DNA of 38,645 nt, taken from NCBI GenBank assembly GCA_017463615.1, contig JAFTOU010000019.1, forward strand, positions 1 to 38,645, given 5' to 3'. This DNA comes from Alistipes sp. GTDB lineage: Bacteria; Bacteroidota; Bacteroidia; Bacteroidales; Rikenellaceae. The notes under the pieces were generated by a model, which did not search any database, had not been told where the DNA came from, and saw only the letters and a list, made by a program, of their open reading frames with translations. Of the stretch, positions 24,444 through 33,546 are shown piece by piece. Each line of letters starts with the position of its first letter. Position 1 is the stretch's first letter. Made by a program: the position numbers and the translations under genes.

Positions 24444-25015
24444 TGGAGATTGTAAAGACAGATATTGAGGGCGTTGTAATCGTTGAGCCTAAGATTTTCG
24501 GCGATGAGCGTGGATACTTCTACGAGAGTTTCAACGCTGCCGAGTTTGAGGCTAAGACGGGCGTAAAGACCACCTTTGTGCAGGATAACCAGAGTATGTC
24601 GTGCTACGGCGTGCTTCGCGGTCTGCACTTCCAGCGTCCACCATACGCACAGTCAAAGTTGGTGCGCGTGGTTAAGGGTGCGGTTGTAGATGTGGCGGTA
24701 GATATTCGCAAGGGTTCCCCTACATTTGGCAAATATGTGGCTGTAGAGCTTACCGAGCAGAACCATCGCCAGCTATTTGTTCCGCGTGGCTTTGCTCACG
24801 GATTTATCGTCAAGAGCCCTACGGCAATCTTCCAGTACAAGTGCGACAACCTCTACGCTCCACAGGCGGAGGGGGCTATTGCGTGGAACGACCCGCAGAT
24901 TGGCATTGATTGGGGTGTGGATGTGGAGGATATAATCCTCTCGGAGAAGGATAAGCACCACCCTACATTGGCAGAGGCGGAGTATCTGTTTGACTATAAC
25001 GAAAACCTCTATTAG
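24443..25015 (+). CDS. rfbC: dTDP-4-dehydrorhamnose 3,5-epimerase
   Basis: RfbC (RmlC), 190 residues, a cupin-fold epimerase acting at C3 and C5 of dTDP-4-dehydro-6-deoxyglucose. Family motifs: PKIFGDERGYFYESFN, VQDNQSMSCYGVLRGLHFQ with the catalytic His, and VPRGFAHGF. It starts one base into the rfbA stop and rfbD begins 1 nt beyond its stop, a tight coupled order. Complete. Confidence 0.97.
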   Translation: MEIVKTDIEGVVIVEPKIFGDERGYFYESFNAAEFEAKTGVKTTFVQDNQSMSCYGVLRGLHFQRPPYAQSKLVRVVKGAVVDVAVDIRKGSPTFGKYVAVELTEQNHRQLFVPRGFAHGFIVKSPTAIFQYKCDNLYAPQAEGAIAWNDPQIGIDWGVDVEDIILSEKDKHHPTLAEAEYLFDYNENLY

Positions 25016-25016
25016 G

Positions 25017-25877
25017 ATGAATATTTTAGTAACTGGAGCAAATGGGCAGTTAGGTAGCGAGATGCGTCGTGTAGGCTCGCTGTCGCCCAATAACTATATC
25101 TTTACCGATGTTGCCGAGCTGGACATCACCGACTCTCAGGCTGTTGAGCAGTTTGTGGCGGCAAACAATGTAGCGGTGATTATCAACTGCGCTGCCTACA
25201 CCAATGTAGACAAGGCGGAGGATGACGAGGCTACTGCCGAGCTTATCAACGCCACGGCTGTAGCAAACCTCGCGCGAGCAGCTAAGGGCGTGGGCGCTAC
25301 GCTGTTCCATATCTCTACAGACTATGTCTTTGGCACCGACGGCAACACCCCTCGCACAGAGGATATGGCAGTAAACCCGCTGGGTGCTTATGGCAGAACT
25401 AAGCTCAATGGCGAGCGCGCTATTGCCGAGGTGGGTTGCAAGGCTCTTATCTTCCGCACAGCGTGGCTCTACTCGGAGTTTGGCAACAACTTCCTCAAGA
25501 CTATGCTTCGCCTGACAGCTGAGCGCGAGCAGCTCAGTGTGGTCTTTGACCAGGTGGGTACACCTACATACGCTGCCGACCTTGCGGTGCTGATATTCTC
25601 AATTATTGAGTACGGCATCTACGAGGGTAACGAGGGCATCTACCACTTCTCTAACGAGGGTGTATGTAGCTGGTACGACTTCGCACGCGAAATTGCCGTT
25701 GCGGCAGGAAATACGAAGTGTCAGATAAACCCTTGCCACTCCTCGGAGTTTCCGTCAAAGGTCTGCCGACCTCCATACTCGGTGCTTGACAAGAGCAAGG
25801 TTAAGCGCGTTTTTGGCGTAGATATTCCGCACTGGCGCGAGTCTATGCTTCACTGTATCAAACGATTAAAGCGATAA
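25017..25877 (+). CDS. rfbD: dTDP-4-dehydrorhamnose reductase
   Basis: RfbD (RmlD), 286 residues, reduces dTDP-4-dehydro-L-rhamnose to dTDP-L-rhamnose. Seen: NAD(P)-binding GANGQLGSEMR at the N-terminus, STDYVFGTDG, and the Tyr-x-x-x-Lys pair in GAYGRTKLNGE. The start at 25017 gives MNILVTGANG as expected; an upstream in-frame ATG overlaps rfbC and adds unrelated residues. Confidence 0.97.
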   Translation: MNILVTGANGQLGSEMRRVGSLSPNNYIFTDVAELDITDSQAVEQFVAANNVAVIINCAAYTNVDKAEDDEATAELINATAVANLARAAKGVGATLFHISTDYVFGTDGNTPRTEDMAVNPLGAYGRTKLNGERAIAEVGCKALIFRTAWLYSEFGNNFLKTMLRLTAEREQLSVVFDQVGTPTYAADLAVLIFSIIEYGIYEGNEGIYHFSNEGVCSWYDFAREIAVAAGNTKCQINPCHSSEFPSKVCRPPYSVLDKSKVKRVFGVDIPHWRESMLHCIKRLKR

Positions 25878-25883
25878 AACTAT

Positions 25884-27014
25884 ATGAAAAGTATAATCAT
25901 CACCGGCGGTGCGGGCTTTATTGGCAGCCATGTAGTTCGTCTATTTGTGAACAAGTATCCTAACTACCGCATCATCAACCTTGACAAGCTGACATACGCT
26001 GGCAACCTTGCCAACCTCAAGGATATTGAGAGCAAGCCAAACTACACCTTCGTGAAGGGTGACATCTGCGACTTTGACGCCGTACTCGCCCTAATGCAGC
26101 AGTATGAGGTTGATGGCATTATCCACCTTGCTGCCGAGAGCCATGTAGACCGCAGTATCAAGGACCCTTTTACATTTGCCAAGACAAATGTTATCGGCAC
26201 ACTCTCGCTGCTTCAGGCTGCACGCCTCTACTGGGAGTCACTACCAGAGAGGTACGAGGGTAAGCGCTTCTACCACATCTCTACCGACGAGGTCTATGGC
26301 GCGCTGGAGATGACACATCCAGAGGGTATTGAGCCTCCATTCTCCACCTCCGCATCCTCGGAGCACCACTTGGCATACGGAACAGACTTCTTCTACGAGA
26401 GCAATAAGTACAATCCGCACTCGCCATACTCGGCGTCAAAGGCTTCGTCCGACCACTTCGTGCGTGCCTTCCACGACACCTACGGTATGCCGACCATTGT
26501 GACCAACTGCTCTAACAACTACGGCCCATACCAGTTCCCAGAGAAGCTCATTCCGCTCTTTATCAACAACATACGCCACCGCAAGCCACTGCCCGTATAT
26601 GGCAAGGGCGAGAATGTGCGCGACTGGCTCTATGTAGAGGACCACGCCCGCGCTATAGACACCATCTTCCACAACGGCAAGGTGGCTGAGACATACAATA
26701 TCGGCGGCTTTAACGAGTGGAAGAATATAGACCTTATCCGCGTACTTATCCGCACCGTAGACCGCGCATTGGGCAACCCAGAGGGCTCAAGCGAGGAGCT
26801 GATAACCTATGTTACCGACCGTGCCGGTCACGACCTGCGATATGCTATTGACTCCACAAAGCTACAGAAGGAGTTGGGTTGGGAGCCATCGCTGCAGTTT
26901 GAAGAGGGCATTGCCAAGACCGTTGCTTGGTATCTTGAGAATCAAGCCTGGATGGACAACATCACCTCGGGCGAGTATGAGAAGTACTACGAAGAGATGT
27001 ACGCAAATAGATAA
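25884..27014 (+). CDS. rfbB: dTDP-glucose 4,6-dehydratase
   Basis: RfbB (RmlB), 376 residues, an extended-SDR enzyme that makes dTDP-4-dehydro-6-deoxyglucose. Motifs: GGAGFIGSHVV (7-17), HLAAESHVDRS, STDEVYG, and the catalytic YSASKASSDH. Slightly longer than E. coli RmlB because of an insertion around PPFSTSASSEHHLAYGTDFF, seen in Bacteroidetes members. It completes the four rhamnose genes in the order A-C-D-B. Confidence 0.97.
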   Translation: MKSIIITGGAGFIGSHVVRLFVNKYPNYRIINLDKLTYAGNLANLKDIESKPNYTFVKGDICDFDAVLALMQQYEVDGIIHLAAESHVDRSIKDPFTFAKTNVIGTLSLLQAARLYWESLPERYEGKRFYHISTDEVYGALEMTHPEGIEPPFSTSASSEHHLAYGTDFFYESNKYNPHSPYSASKASSDHFVRAFHDTYGMPTIVTNCSNNYGPYQFPEKLIPLFINNIRHRKPLPVYGKGENVRDWLYVEDHARAIDTIFHNGKVAETYNIGGFNEWKNIDLIRVLIRTVDRALGNPEGSSEELITYVTDRAGHDLRYAIDSTKLQKELGWEPSLQFEEGIAKTVAWYLENQAWMDNITSGEYEKYYEEMYANR

Positions 27015-27033
27015 ACACCCACGCCTAACCTAA

Positions 27034-28341
27034 ATGAAGATAATCTCCAACATAATTTCCGCCATCAGAGATAATCGCATTATGCGCGACTCGTCGTGGG
27101 CTGTAATAGGCAGTGCGGTGAGCAAGTGTGCAGCGATGGTTGTGGGTATAATCATCGCCCGTCTGCTGGGCGTGGAGGCCTTTGGCGAGTACGGAATGGT
27201 AAAGAGCACACTATTCTACATCGCCGTATTCTCCACCTTCGGACTGGGTAGCACCGCCACCCGATATATGGCGCAGTGCGAGGAGCAGGATTACAGCTCT
27301 ATTGCCAACATCATCCGCAACTCAATATCAATAACCCTCATTACCAGTTTAGTGATGGCGGTATTGCTATTCACCTGCGCACAGTATATCACCGACGAGC
27401 CACACCTTATATCCATACTCCGATATACCGCCCTAATTGTAATCTTCAACGCCATAAATACGACCCAGCTCGGGTTGCTGTCGGGTCTGAAGCTCTTTAG
27501 GACTATAGCCATAAACAACACCATTTCGGGCTTTGCAACCCTGATACTTGGCATTGCGCTGACCTACTACCTGAACCTTGTCGGTGCGGTGATGTCGCTC
27601 TTTGCAACCACCTTCCTGCAGTGTATTCTCAACCAGATTGCCCTGCATAAGTACCTTGTCAAGGCGCGTGAGGCGAGCGATAAATCTGCGCAGAAGAGCA
27701 GCATCACATCTATCAAGAACCTATTTAAGTTCTCGCTACCTATCGCTCTGCAGGAGAGCGTATATGCCAGTGCCAGCTGGATTCGTATTATGATGATAAC
27801 CTCCTTTGCTGGCTACGACGAGTTGGGACTCTACACCGCCACCAACCAGTGCCACCTTATCATCATCTTCATCCCAAATGTGCTGCGTAATGTGATTCTC
27901 TCGCATCTATCAAGCTCGCTCAAGGACGACTCGCACCACAAGCAGACATTCTCTACGATGCTAAAGATAAACCTCATTTCAGCACTTCTGCCGGCGCTAT
28001 TTATCGCCCTACTCTCGCCAGTAATTGAGCAGATATATGGCGACTCATTCGTAGGTCTTGCACCTGTGATTGTGGTCTGCGCCATATCAAGTATATTTGA
28101 GAGTATCTGCGATATCTATGTGCAGGAGTTTATCTCGCAGGGTCGCAACTGGATCAACTTCGTCGGTTATGTATTCAGAAACTACGGCTCGCTGCTCGTT
28201 GCCCTGCCATTGCTGATGAAGTTTGGCAACCACCACGGCGCATTTATGGCATACGGTGCAATTATGGTTATCCAGATTGTATACTGCATACTGCTGCATA
28301 TACTCTATAAGCGAACAACACACAAACCTCAAGCTGCATAA
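27034..28341 (+). CDS. Polysaccharide flippase (Wzx-like)
   Basis: A 435-residue membrane protein with about 12-14 hydrophobic segments, of the polysaccharide biosynthesis/MATE-like export family. The start MKIISNIISAIRDNRIMRDSSWAVIGSAVSK is typical: an amphipathic N-terminus, then the first membrane helix with IIARLLGVEAFGEYGMVKS. It would flip lipid-linked repeat units across the inner membrane. It lies 19 nt after rfbB and 2 nt before the polymerase-like gene. Confidence 0.9.
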   Translation: MKIISNIISAIRDNRIMRDSSWAVIGSAVSKCAAMVVGIIIARLLGVEAFGEYGMVKSTLFYIAVFSTFGLGSTATRYMAQCEEQDYSSIANIIRNSISITLITSLVMAVLLFTCAQYITDEPHLISILRYTALIVIFNAINTTQLGLLSGLKLFRTIAINNTISGFATLILGIALTYYLNLVGAVMSLFATTFLQCILNQIALHKYLVKAREASDKSAQKSSITSIKNLFKFSLPIALQESVYASASWIRIMMITSFAGYDELGLYTATNQCHLIIIFIPNVLRNVILSHLSSSLKDDSHHKQTFSTMLKINLISALLPALFIALLSPVIEQIYGDSFVGLAPVIVVCAISSIFESICDIYVQEFISQGRNWINFVGYVFRNYGSLLVALPLLMKFGNHHGAFMAYGAIMVIQIVYCILLHILYKRTTHKPQAA

Positions 28342-28343
28342 CA

Positions 28344-29603
28344 ATGGGAGGCACCTTTTTCTGTATAATATCCCTGCTATACATGCTGTTCGGAGTTCTA
28401 TTCTACGAGCTGCGTGTATTCACTTATATAGATGAGGTGGTAACTATCGCCATTGCTGCATACGCTTGCTATAGGATGTTCACCCGCCGTATTCCACTCA
28501 GCAAGCCGTTTATCATCTGGCTAATCGTATCGTTCTTCTACCTGATATACTCCTTTGTCATTGAGTCCAATGTCCCCGAGGCTATTGTCAATGACTTTGT
28601 GATGCAGTCCAAGCCATACCTCACATTCTTCGGACTCATGTGCATCAAGCCGAAGTTGGAGCCCAACCACTACACTGCCCTGCAGGGTATCTGCTGGATG
28701 AGCTTCTTCCTCACTATTCTGATATACATATACCACCCTAACGACCGCGTAGTGGCTACACACGGCGTTATGCTTACGGGCGAGGCCCTCTCTGCTGTAG
28801 CAATACTTATCGGCACGCTCTACTACCTGAGCTGCGACAGGGACGACTGGGTAAATAGATTCTTTACGATACTTATTATGAGCGTGGGTGTTCTCTCACC
28901 AACATCTAAGTACTGGGGAACGCTGATTTTCGCCATCATGATTATCTTCTTTGTCAATAAGCCGATAAAGCTCAATATCAAGTATCTCGTTGTCGGTGCA
29001 TTGGCTCTTGGCGTCACATTCTATGCCGTTAAGGACGAGTTTATATACTACTTTATTGAGGACTTTGAGTACAACGCCCGCCCGATGCTCTACATCAAGA
29101 TGTGGGATGTACTTGCGGACTATATTCCATTCGGTAGTGGCTTTGCAACCTTTGCCAACCCCGCCTCTATGATATGGTACTCAAAGATATATACCAAGTA
29201 CGATCTGGACAATATCTGGGGTCTTGACCAGGGTAACGAGGAGCACTTTGCATCCGACGCCTACTACCCTATCTTCGCACAGTTTGGCTATGTGGGTATT
29301 GTGCTGTTTATCTGGTTCTTCGTCTACCTATTCAAGCAGATAAATGGTTTTTACAGCCTCAGTGGCGACCTTAAACGATACAAGACGGCGCTTATCATCG
29401 TTGCCTACATACTGATACAGGCAACCTCCAACGCCTTTGCTAACGAGCGCTGCGTGCTGGCGATGACAATACTTGTTCTGGCGCTATTCAAGTATAAGCC
29501 TAAACCACGATTTACGGCACTCAATAGCTTCGGACTTGACTTTGCCAACTTTGCACCTAATACCGAAAACGAGAAGAGCGATGAAGATACTGTTAATAAA
29601 TAA
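28344..29603 (+). CDS. O-antigen polymerase-like membrane protein (Wzy)
   Basis: A 419-residue protein with about 10-12 hydrophobic segments and a larger periplasmic loop near residues 265-310 (GSGFATFANPASMIWYSKIY and following), typical of Wzy polymerases and O-antigen ligases. Its position directly after the flippase supports polymerisation of repeat units. Sequence similarity in this class is low, so the call rests on topology and context. Its end overlaps the next glycosyltransferase by 23 nt. Confidence 0.78.
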   Translation: MGGTFFCIISLLYMLFGVLFYELRVFTYIDEVVTIAIAAYACYRMFTRRIPLSKPFIIWLIVSFFYLIYSFVIESNVPEAIVNDFVMQSKPYLTFFGLMCIKPKLEPNHYTALQGICWMSFFLTILIYIYHPNDRVVATHGVMLTGEALSAVAILIGTLYYLSCDRDDWVNRFFTILIMSVGVLSPTSKYWGTLIFAIMIIFFVNKPIKLNIKYLVVGALALGVTFYAVKDEFIYYFIEDFEYNARPMLYIKMWDVLADYIPFGSGFATFANPASMIWYSKIYTKYDLDNIWGLDQGNEEHFASDAYYPIFAQFGYVGIVLFIWFFVYLFKQINGFYSLSGDLKRYKTALIIVAYILIQATSNAFANERCVLAMTILVLALFKYKPKPRFTALNSFGLDFANFAPNTENEKSDEDTVNK

Positions 29604-30795
29604 CTTCCACTATATCAAGGGTGGCTCGGAGGCTGTATACTTCAATATGGCGCGTATGTTCACTGCGGCAGGTCACAGCGTTGTCTTCTTCAGCTGCAAG
29701 GACGAGCGCAACGACACTTGGGGTGCAAACGACTATTTCATCCAGTCCAACAACAGCGTAAATCCGCTCTTGGGCGCTATGCGGTATGTATACAACGGCA
29801 GCGCTAAGCGAGCCCTTGAGCGTCTTGTTGCAGCCGAAAAGCCAGATATTGCACATATCCACCTCTTTTGGGGTGGGCTCTCGTCCTCTATCCTCGGTGT
29901 GCTTAAGCGACACAATATTCCCGTTGTTCACACCGCGCACGACTACCGTATGGTCTGCCCTGCGTACACCTTCCGTCGTCCGGATGGCACTGTGTGCGAG
30001 GATTGCATATCGGGGAGCTACATCCACTGCCTTACAAATCGCTGCTCAAAGGGTCGCCTATCCTACAGCGCACTGATGGCTGCCGAGGCATACTTCCGTC
30101 GCTGGTTCATTCGCCCTGCTGAGGCTATTGACGCCTTTGTCTTTGTCAGCCGATTTAGCTACGAGCAGCACCTCAAGGCTATGCCTATGCTCAAAGATAA
30201 GCCGTGCATCGTGGCTCACAACGCCATCGCTCCCCTACCGCAAAGTGCTATGAGCGAGGGTATGGGCGACTACTACCTCTACTTCGGTCGTCTGAGTGCC
30301 GAGAAGGGCCTTCAGACGCTTATAGCCGCCTTTAACGCCATGCCGCACCTAAGGCTAAAGATTGTTGGCGAGGGAGATATTGCCGAGCAGTTAAAGGGGC
30401 TTGTAACATCGCCAAACATTGAGTTCTGTGGCTACCAGAGTGGCGATACCCTGCGCACGACTATCAAGAATTGCAAGGCTATCATCGTGCCGTCGGAGTG
30501 GTACGAGAACAACCCTATGACCATCATTGAGGCGCAGAGCGCAGGCATTCCCGCCATCGGCGCACGCATTGGTGGCATACCAGAGATTATAGAGAGTGGC
30601 AAGACTGGTTATCTATTCACCTCAAAGTCTGTAGTGGAGCTCACCGATGCCGTCAAGGCTATGGAGTCGCTCAGCGAGGCTCAGTACAACGATATGAGCC
30701 GCTGCTGCCGAGAGGTTGCCGCCGAGAAGTTTACCGAGCAGGCACTCTATCCAAAGATTATTGAACTTTACAACTCACTGGAACATACCATATGA
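29581..30795 (+). CDS. Glycosyltransferase family 4
   Basis: A 404-residue GT-B enzyme of the polysaccharide operon. Seen: MKILLINNFHYIKGGSEAVYF at the N-terminus, HTAHDYRMVCPAYTFRR, a cysteine-containing insertion (CEDCISGSYIHCLTNRCSKG, four Cys, seen in a GT4 subgroup), FGRLSAEKGLQTLIAAF, and VPSEWYENNPMTIIEAQSAG with the E-x7-E-like nucleotide site. The ATG at 29581 was chosen as it gives this start; upstream in-frame ATGs lie inside the polymerase gene. Donor and acceptor are unknown. Confidence 0.92.
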   Translation: MKILLINNFHYIKGGSEAVYFNMARMFTAAGHSVVFFSCKDERNDTWGANDYFIQSNNSVNPLLGAMRYVYNGSAKRALERLVAAEKPDIAHIHLFWGGLSSSILGVLKRHNIPVVHTAHDYRMVCPAYTFRRPDGTVCEDCISGSYIHCLTNRCSKGRLSYSALMAAEAYFRRWFIRPAEAIDAFVFVSRFSYEQHLKAMPMLKDKPCIVAHNAIAPLPQSAMSEGMGDYYLYFGRLSAEKGLQTLIAAFNAMPHLRLKIVGEGDIAEQLKGLVTSPNIEFCGYQSGDTLRTTIKNCKAIIVPSEWYENNPMTIIEAQSAGIPAIGARIGGIPEIIESGKTGYLFTSKSVVELTDAVKAMESLSEAQYNDMSRCCREVAAEKFTEQALYPKIIELYNSLEHTI

Positions 30796-31259
30796 CACTA
30801 AAACAACGAGGCATAAACCTTGACCTAAGCCATATCCGCGCGGTGCTATGCTTTGCACTTGCCAGAATACCTATGCCACGCACATGGCGTAAGGTCTTTA
30901 TCAGCGCCGCTGGTGTAAATCTTACGGGTAGCAAGTACTTTATCGCCCGCGATGTACAGTTTGACTCTATACATCCGAGCAATATAACTATCCACAACGA
31001 CGCCCACATAGCCTCGGGTGTGCGCCTACTGACGCATCGCTTAGATACCAACAACCCCGACCGCGAGGATATACACTTCATTGAGGGTCACATAACCATC
31101 GGAGAGCACGCCTTCATCGGCTCTGGTGCGATAATTACGGGCGAGGTGACTATCGGTCGCAGTGCGATTATCGGCGCAGGTAGCGTTGTAACAAAGTCTG
31201 TAGGCGACTACGAGATATGGGCAGGCAATCCTGCAAAGTTCATCAAAAAACGACCTTAG
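30792..31259 (+). CDS. Left-handed beta-helix acetyltransferase
   Basis: A 155-residue protein with hexapeptide repeats (ITIGEHAFIGSGAIITGEVTIGRSAIIGAG region), the fold of WbbJ/maltose O-acetyltransferases, and the usual ending WAGNPAKFIKKR. It would O-acetylate a sugar of the polysaccharide. The start overlaps the glycosyltransferase stop in ATGA. The next gene begins 1 nt after its stop. Confidence 0.9.
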   Translation: MTLKQRGINLDLSHIRAVLCFALARIPMPRTWRKVFISAAGVNLTGSKYFIARDVQFDSIHPSNITIHNDAHIASGVRLLTHRLDTNNPDREDIHFIEGHITIGEHAFIGSGAIITGEVTIGRSAIIGAGSVVTKSVGDYEIWAGNPAKFIKKRP

Positions 31260-31260
31260 A

Positions 31261-32361
31261 ATGGCAACTGCAAACTCTATAACCACGCAACGACTCTTTG
31301 CTCTGCTCCGCCTCGGAATATTGGGTGGCGACTATCCACGCCCAATCTTTGAGCGTATGAGCGGCACAAAGTGGCAGGATATCTACAACCTCGCCCTTGA
31401 GCAGGGGGTGCTTGCCTTTACATACGACGGCGTACGAAAATTAGACGAGCAGCACCAGCCAGAGTTGGAGATTAAGATTCAGTGGGCATACAATGTCAGC
31501 CATATTGAGAAGCTGCACAAAAAGCAACTCGCCTCTGCGCAGCGTATTGTAGATACATTCTCTCAACACGGCATAGAGACGATGATTCTCAAGGGGCTCT
31601 CGCTTGCAGCACTCTACAGCGAGCCTTCGCACCGTCAGTCGGGCGATATAGATATCTATCTTATGGGCGACTACGAGCGTGGAAACAAGGTCGCAAGCAG
31701 TATTGGCTGCAATGTGAAGTACGACTACTTTGTCCACTCGGAGTTTGGCGTGGATGGCGTGAATGTGGAGAACCACCACTACTTCATCAACCCCAACATC
31801 AACCACACTGCCCGATATATCCAGAAGGTGCTCTCCGACCTTGTCTGCAACCACAGCCCGCACCCTATCGTTTCTGGGGCACTGATGCCATCGGCAGAGT
31901 TTGCAACGCTATTTCTCACCCGTCACTCCAGCTGGCACTACGCGCGCGAGGCTATACGACTAAGGGATATTTGCGACTGGGGAGTATTTTTGAACCACTA
32001 TAGAGATAGCATTGACAGCGCTACGGTTATGCAGCATCTTGTAAATAGTGGACTGGAGCGCTACGCCTCGGTCATCACCACCCTTGCCGAGCAGGTGCTG
32101 GGTATCAGCTCGCCACTGCCATTTGCTGACAAGCAGAGCGACTTATCGGCGCGCGTACTGGAGGATATACTCACATTTGAGAATGAGCAGAAGCACCGTA
32201 AGATAGGTTTTCTGAGGACATTTATGCACAAGATTCGCAACCGATTCTCGCGCAAGTGGTGCTACGACTTGGTCGTACCCGACAGCTACTGGGGCAATAT
32301 ATGGTACTCCATCAAGACCTATATCACACACCCACTCGCTGTTTTTAGAGCAAAGCTATAG
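31261..32361 (+). CDS. Uncharacterised nucleotidyltransferase family protein
   Basis: A 366-residue protein matching the NTP_transf_5 (PF14907-type) family often found in exopolysaccharide clusters. The nucleotidyltransferase-like core is MILKGLSLAALYSEPSHRQSGDIDIYL, where GDIDIYL supplies the paired Asp residues. The substrate is not known; a role in modifying the polysaccharide is inferred from the operon. It ends at TAG in CTATAG, whose complement is the stop of the convergent SDR gene. Confidence 0.82.
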   Translation: MATANSITTQRLFALLRLGILGGDYPRPIFERMSGTKWQDIYNLALEQGVLAFTYDGVRKLDEQHQPELEIKIQWAYNVSHIEKLHKKQLASAQRIVDTFSQHGIETMILKGLSLAALYSEPSHRQSGDIDIYLMGDYERGNKVASSIGCNVKYDYFVHSEFGVDGVNVENHHYFINPNINHTARYIQKVLSDLVCNHSPHPIVSGALMPSAEFATLFLTRHSSWHYAREAIRLRDICDWGVFLNHYRDSIDSATVMQHLVNSGLERYASVITTLAEQVLGISSPLPFADKQSDLSARVLEDILTFENEQKHRKIGFLRTFMHKIRNRFSRKWCYDLVVPDSYWGNIWYSIKTYITHPLAVFRAKL

Positions 32362-33144
32362 CGAGGCGAGCAGTCGCTTAATTGCCGGAATACGCATCAC
32401 AAGCAGAATGGCGTGCGCCGGCAGTATCTTACAGCCAAATACGGCAATCTTTGTAAACACACCCGGGATAAGCGTTCTGCGACCGCGACGCATAGCCCTC
32501 AGACCTTTGCGTGCCACACTCTGCGCCGAGGACATTACCCCCAGCGCCCTGAGCCACTTTCGGTGACGGTCGGAGAGGTTGTATAGCGGCGTATCTACAG
32601 CGCCAGGGAATACGGTTGTGACCGATACGCCATACTCGCGCATCTCGTACCACAACGACTGGGCGAAACTCTTGAGTGCCGCCTTTGTAGAGCCGTAGAG
32701 CGACATTGTCGGATATGGAGTCCAAGCGGTCATTGAGCAGGTAATGAGTATCTTACCCTCGCAGCGAGCCGCCATATCAGCGCTGAATAGTCGGCAGAGC
32801 TTTATCGGCGTTGTGCAGTGAAGGGCGGTGATAAAATCTGTATACTCGTCCGTGGTCTTGCTCAGCTTGCCGAAGTGCAACACTCCCGCATTGGATATCA
32901 GCTTGTCTACAACGCCATAGCTGCAAGCCGTGTCGTAGACCTCGCGCGCGGCATTCTGCTTGGAGAGGTCTACGGTTATAACCTTTGCATCTACCCCATA
33001 CTGCCCTGCAATCTGCTCGGCAGCCGCATTGTTCGCCTGCTCCTGATTGCTCACGATGATGATATTCTCCCCCGCCGCTGCACTCTGACGGGCATACTCA
33101 AGACCCATGCCCGAGCTGGCACCTGTAATTAGTGTGTAACGCAT
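32356..33144 (-). CDS. Short-chain dehydrogenase/reductase
   Basis: A 262-residue classical SDR: nucleotide-binding TGASSGMG at the N-terminus, SNAGVLHFG, Ser in TCSMTAW, the catalytic YGSTKAAL, and PGAVDTPLY. The substrate is unknown. ATG at 33144 was chosen; a GTG three bases earlier shares a base with the DUF486 stop. Residues after about 200 (LRALGVMSS onward) end in hydrophobic stretches near 230-262, which may bind the membrane, as in lipid-acting SDRs. It is the last gene of the minus-strand series. Confidence 0.88.
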   Translation of the reverse strand: MRYTLITGASSGMGLEYARQSAAAGENIIIVSNQEQANNAAAEQIAGQYGVDAKVITVDLSKQNAAREVYDTACSYGVVDKLISNAGVLHFGKLSKTTDEYTDFITALHCTTPIKLCRLFSADMAARCEGKILITCSMTAWTPYPTMSLYGSTKAALKSFAQSLWYEMREYGVSVTTVFPGAVDTPLYNLSDRHRKWLRALGVMSSAQSVARKGLRAMRRGRRTLIPGVFTKIAVFGCKILPAHAILLVMRIPAIKRLLASL

Positions 33145-33146
33145 CA

Positions 33147-33515
33147 CTACTTCTTAAATATAAAAAATACAGCTGCTACAAGACATAAAAAACCTACAAG
33201 ATGGTTCCATCGCAACGCCTCGTTCTTCATCACAAGCAGGACAATAACGGTAAATACCGTCAGCGATACCACCTCCTGAATAACCTTGAGTTCCCATATT
33301 GAGAATGGACCGCCATACTCGGCACTACCCAAGCGATTTGCCGGCACCATAAAGCAGTACTCAAATAGCGCCACAAGCCAACTTACGGCAATCACTGCCA
33401 GTATTCCAAAACGCTCAAATCGGCTCTTAAACATTACCTGACCATACCACGCCAGCGTCATAAACAGATTTGAACACACCAGAAGCGCAATCGCCCCCAA
33501 ACCCTTTGTAAGCAT
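33147..33515 (-). CDS. DUF486 family membrane protein
   Basis: A 122-residue protein with four hydrophobic segments, including VSWLVALFEYCFMVPANRLGS and EVVSLTVFTVIVLLV, which match DUF486, a small-transporter-like (DMT-related) family. Function unknown. It lies between the TIR-domain gene (31 nt upstream) and the SDR gene (immediately downstream) on the same strand. Confidence 0.85.
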   Translation of the reverse strand: MLTKGLGAIALLVCSNLFMTLAWYGQVMFKSRFERFGILAVIAVSWLVALFEYCFMVPANRLGSAEYGGPFSIWELKVIQEVVSLTVFTVIVLLVMKNEALRWNHLVGFLCLVAAVFFIFKK

Positions 33516-33546
33516 ATATTTCTCCTATTATCTAAGTCTAAATCCT

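Noticed and set aside
29473-29580. Upstream start for the second glycosyltransferase
   Set aside because: It would add 36 residues coded by the polymerase gene in another frame; the ATG at 29581 gives the family N-terminus.
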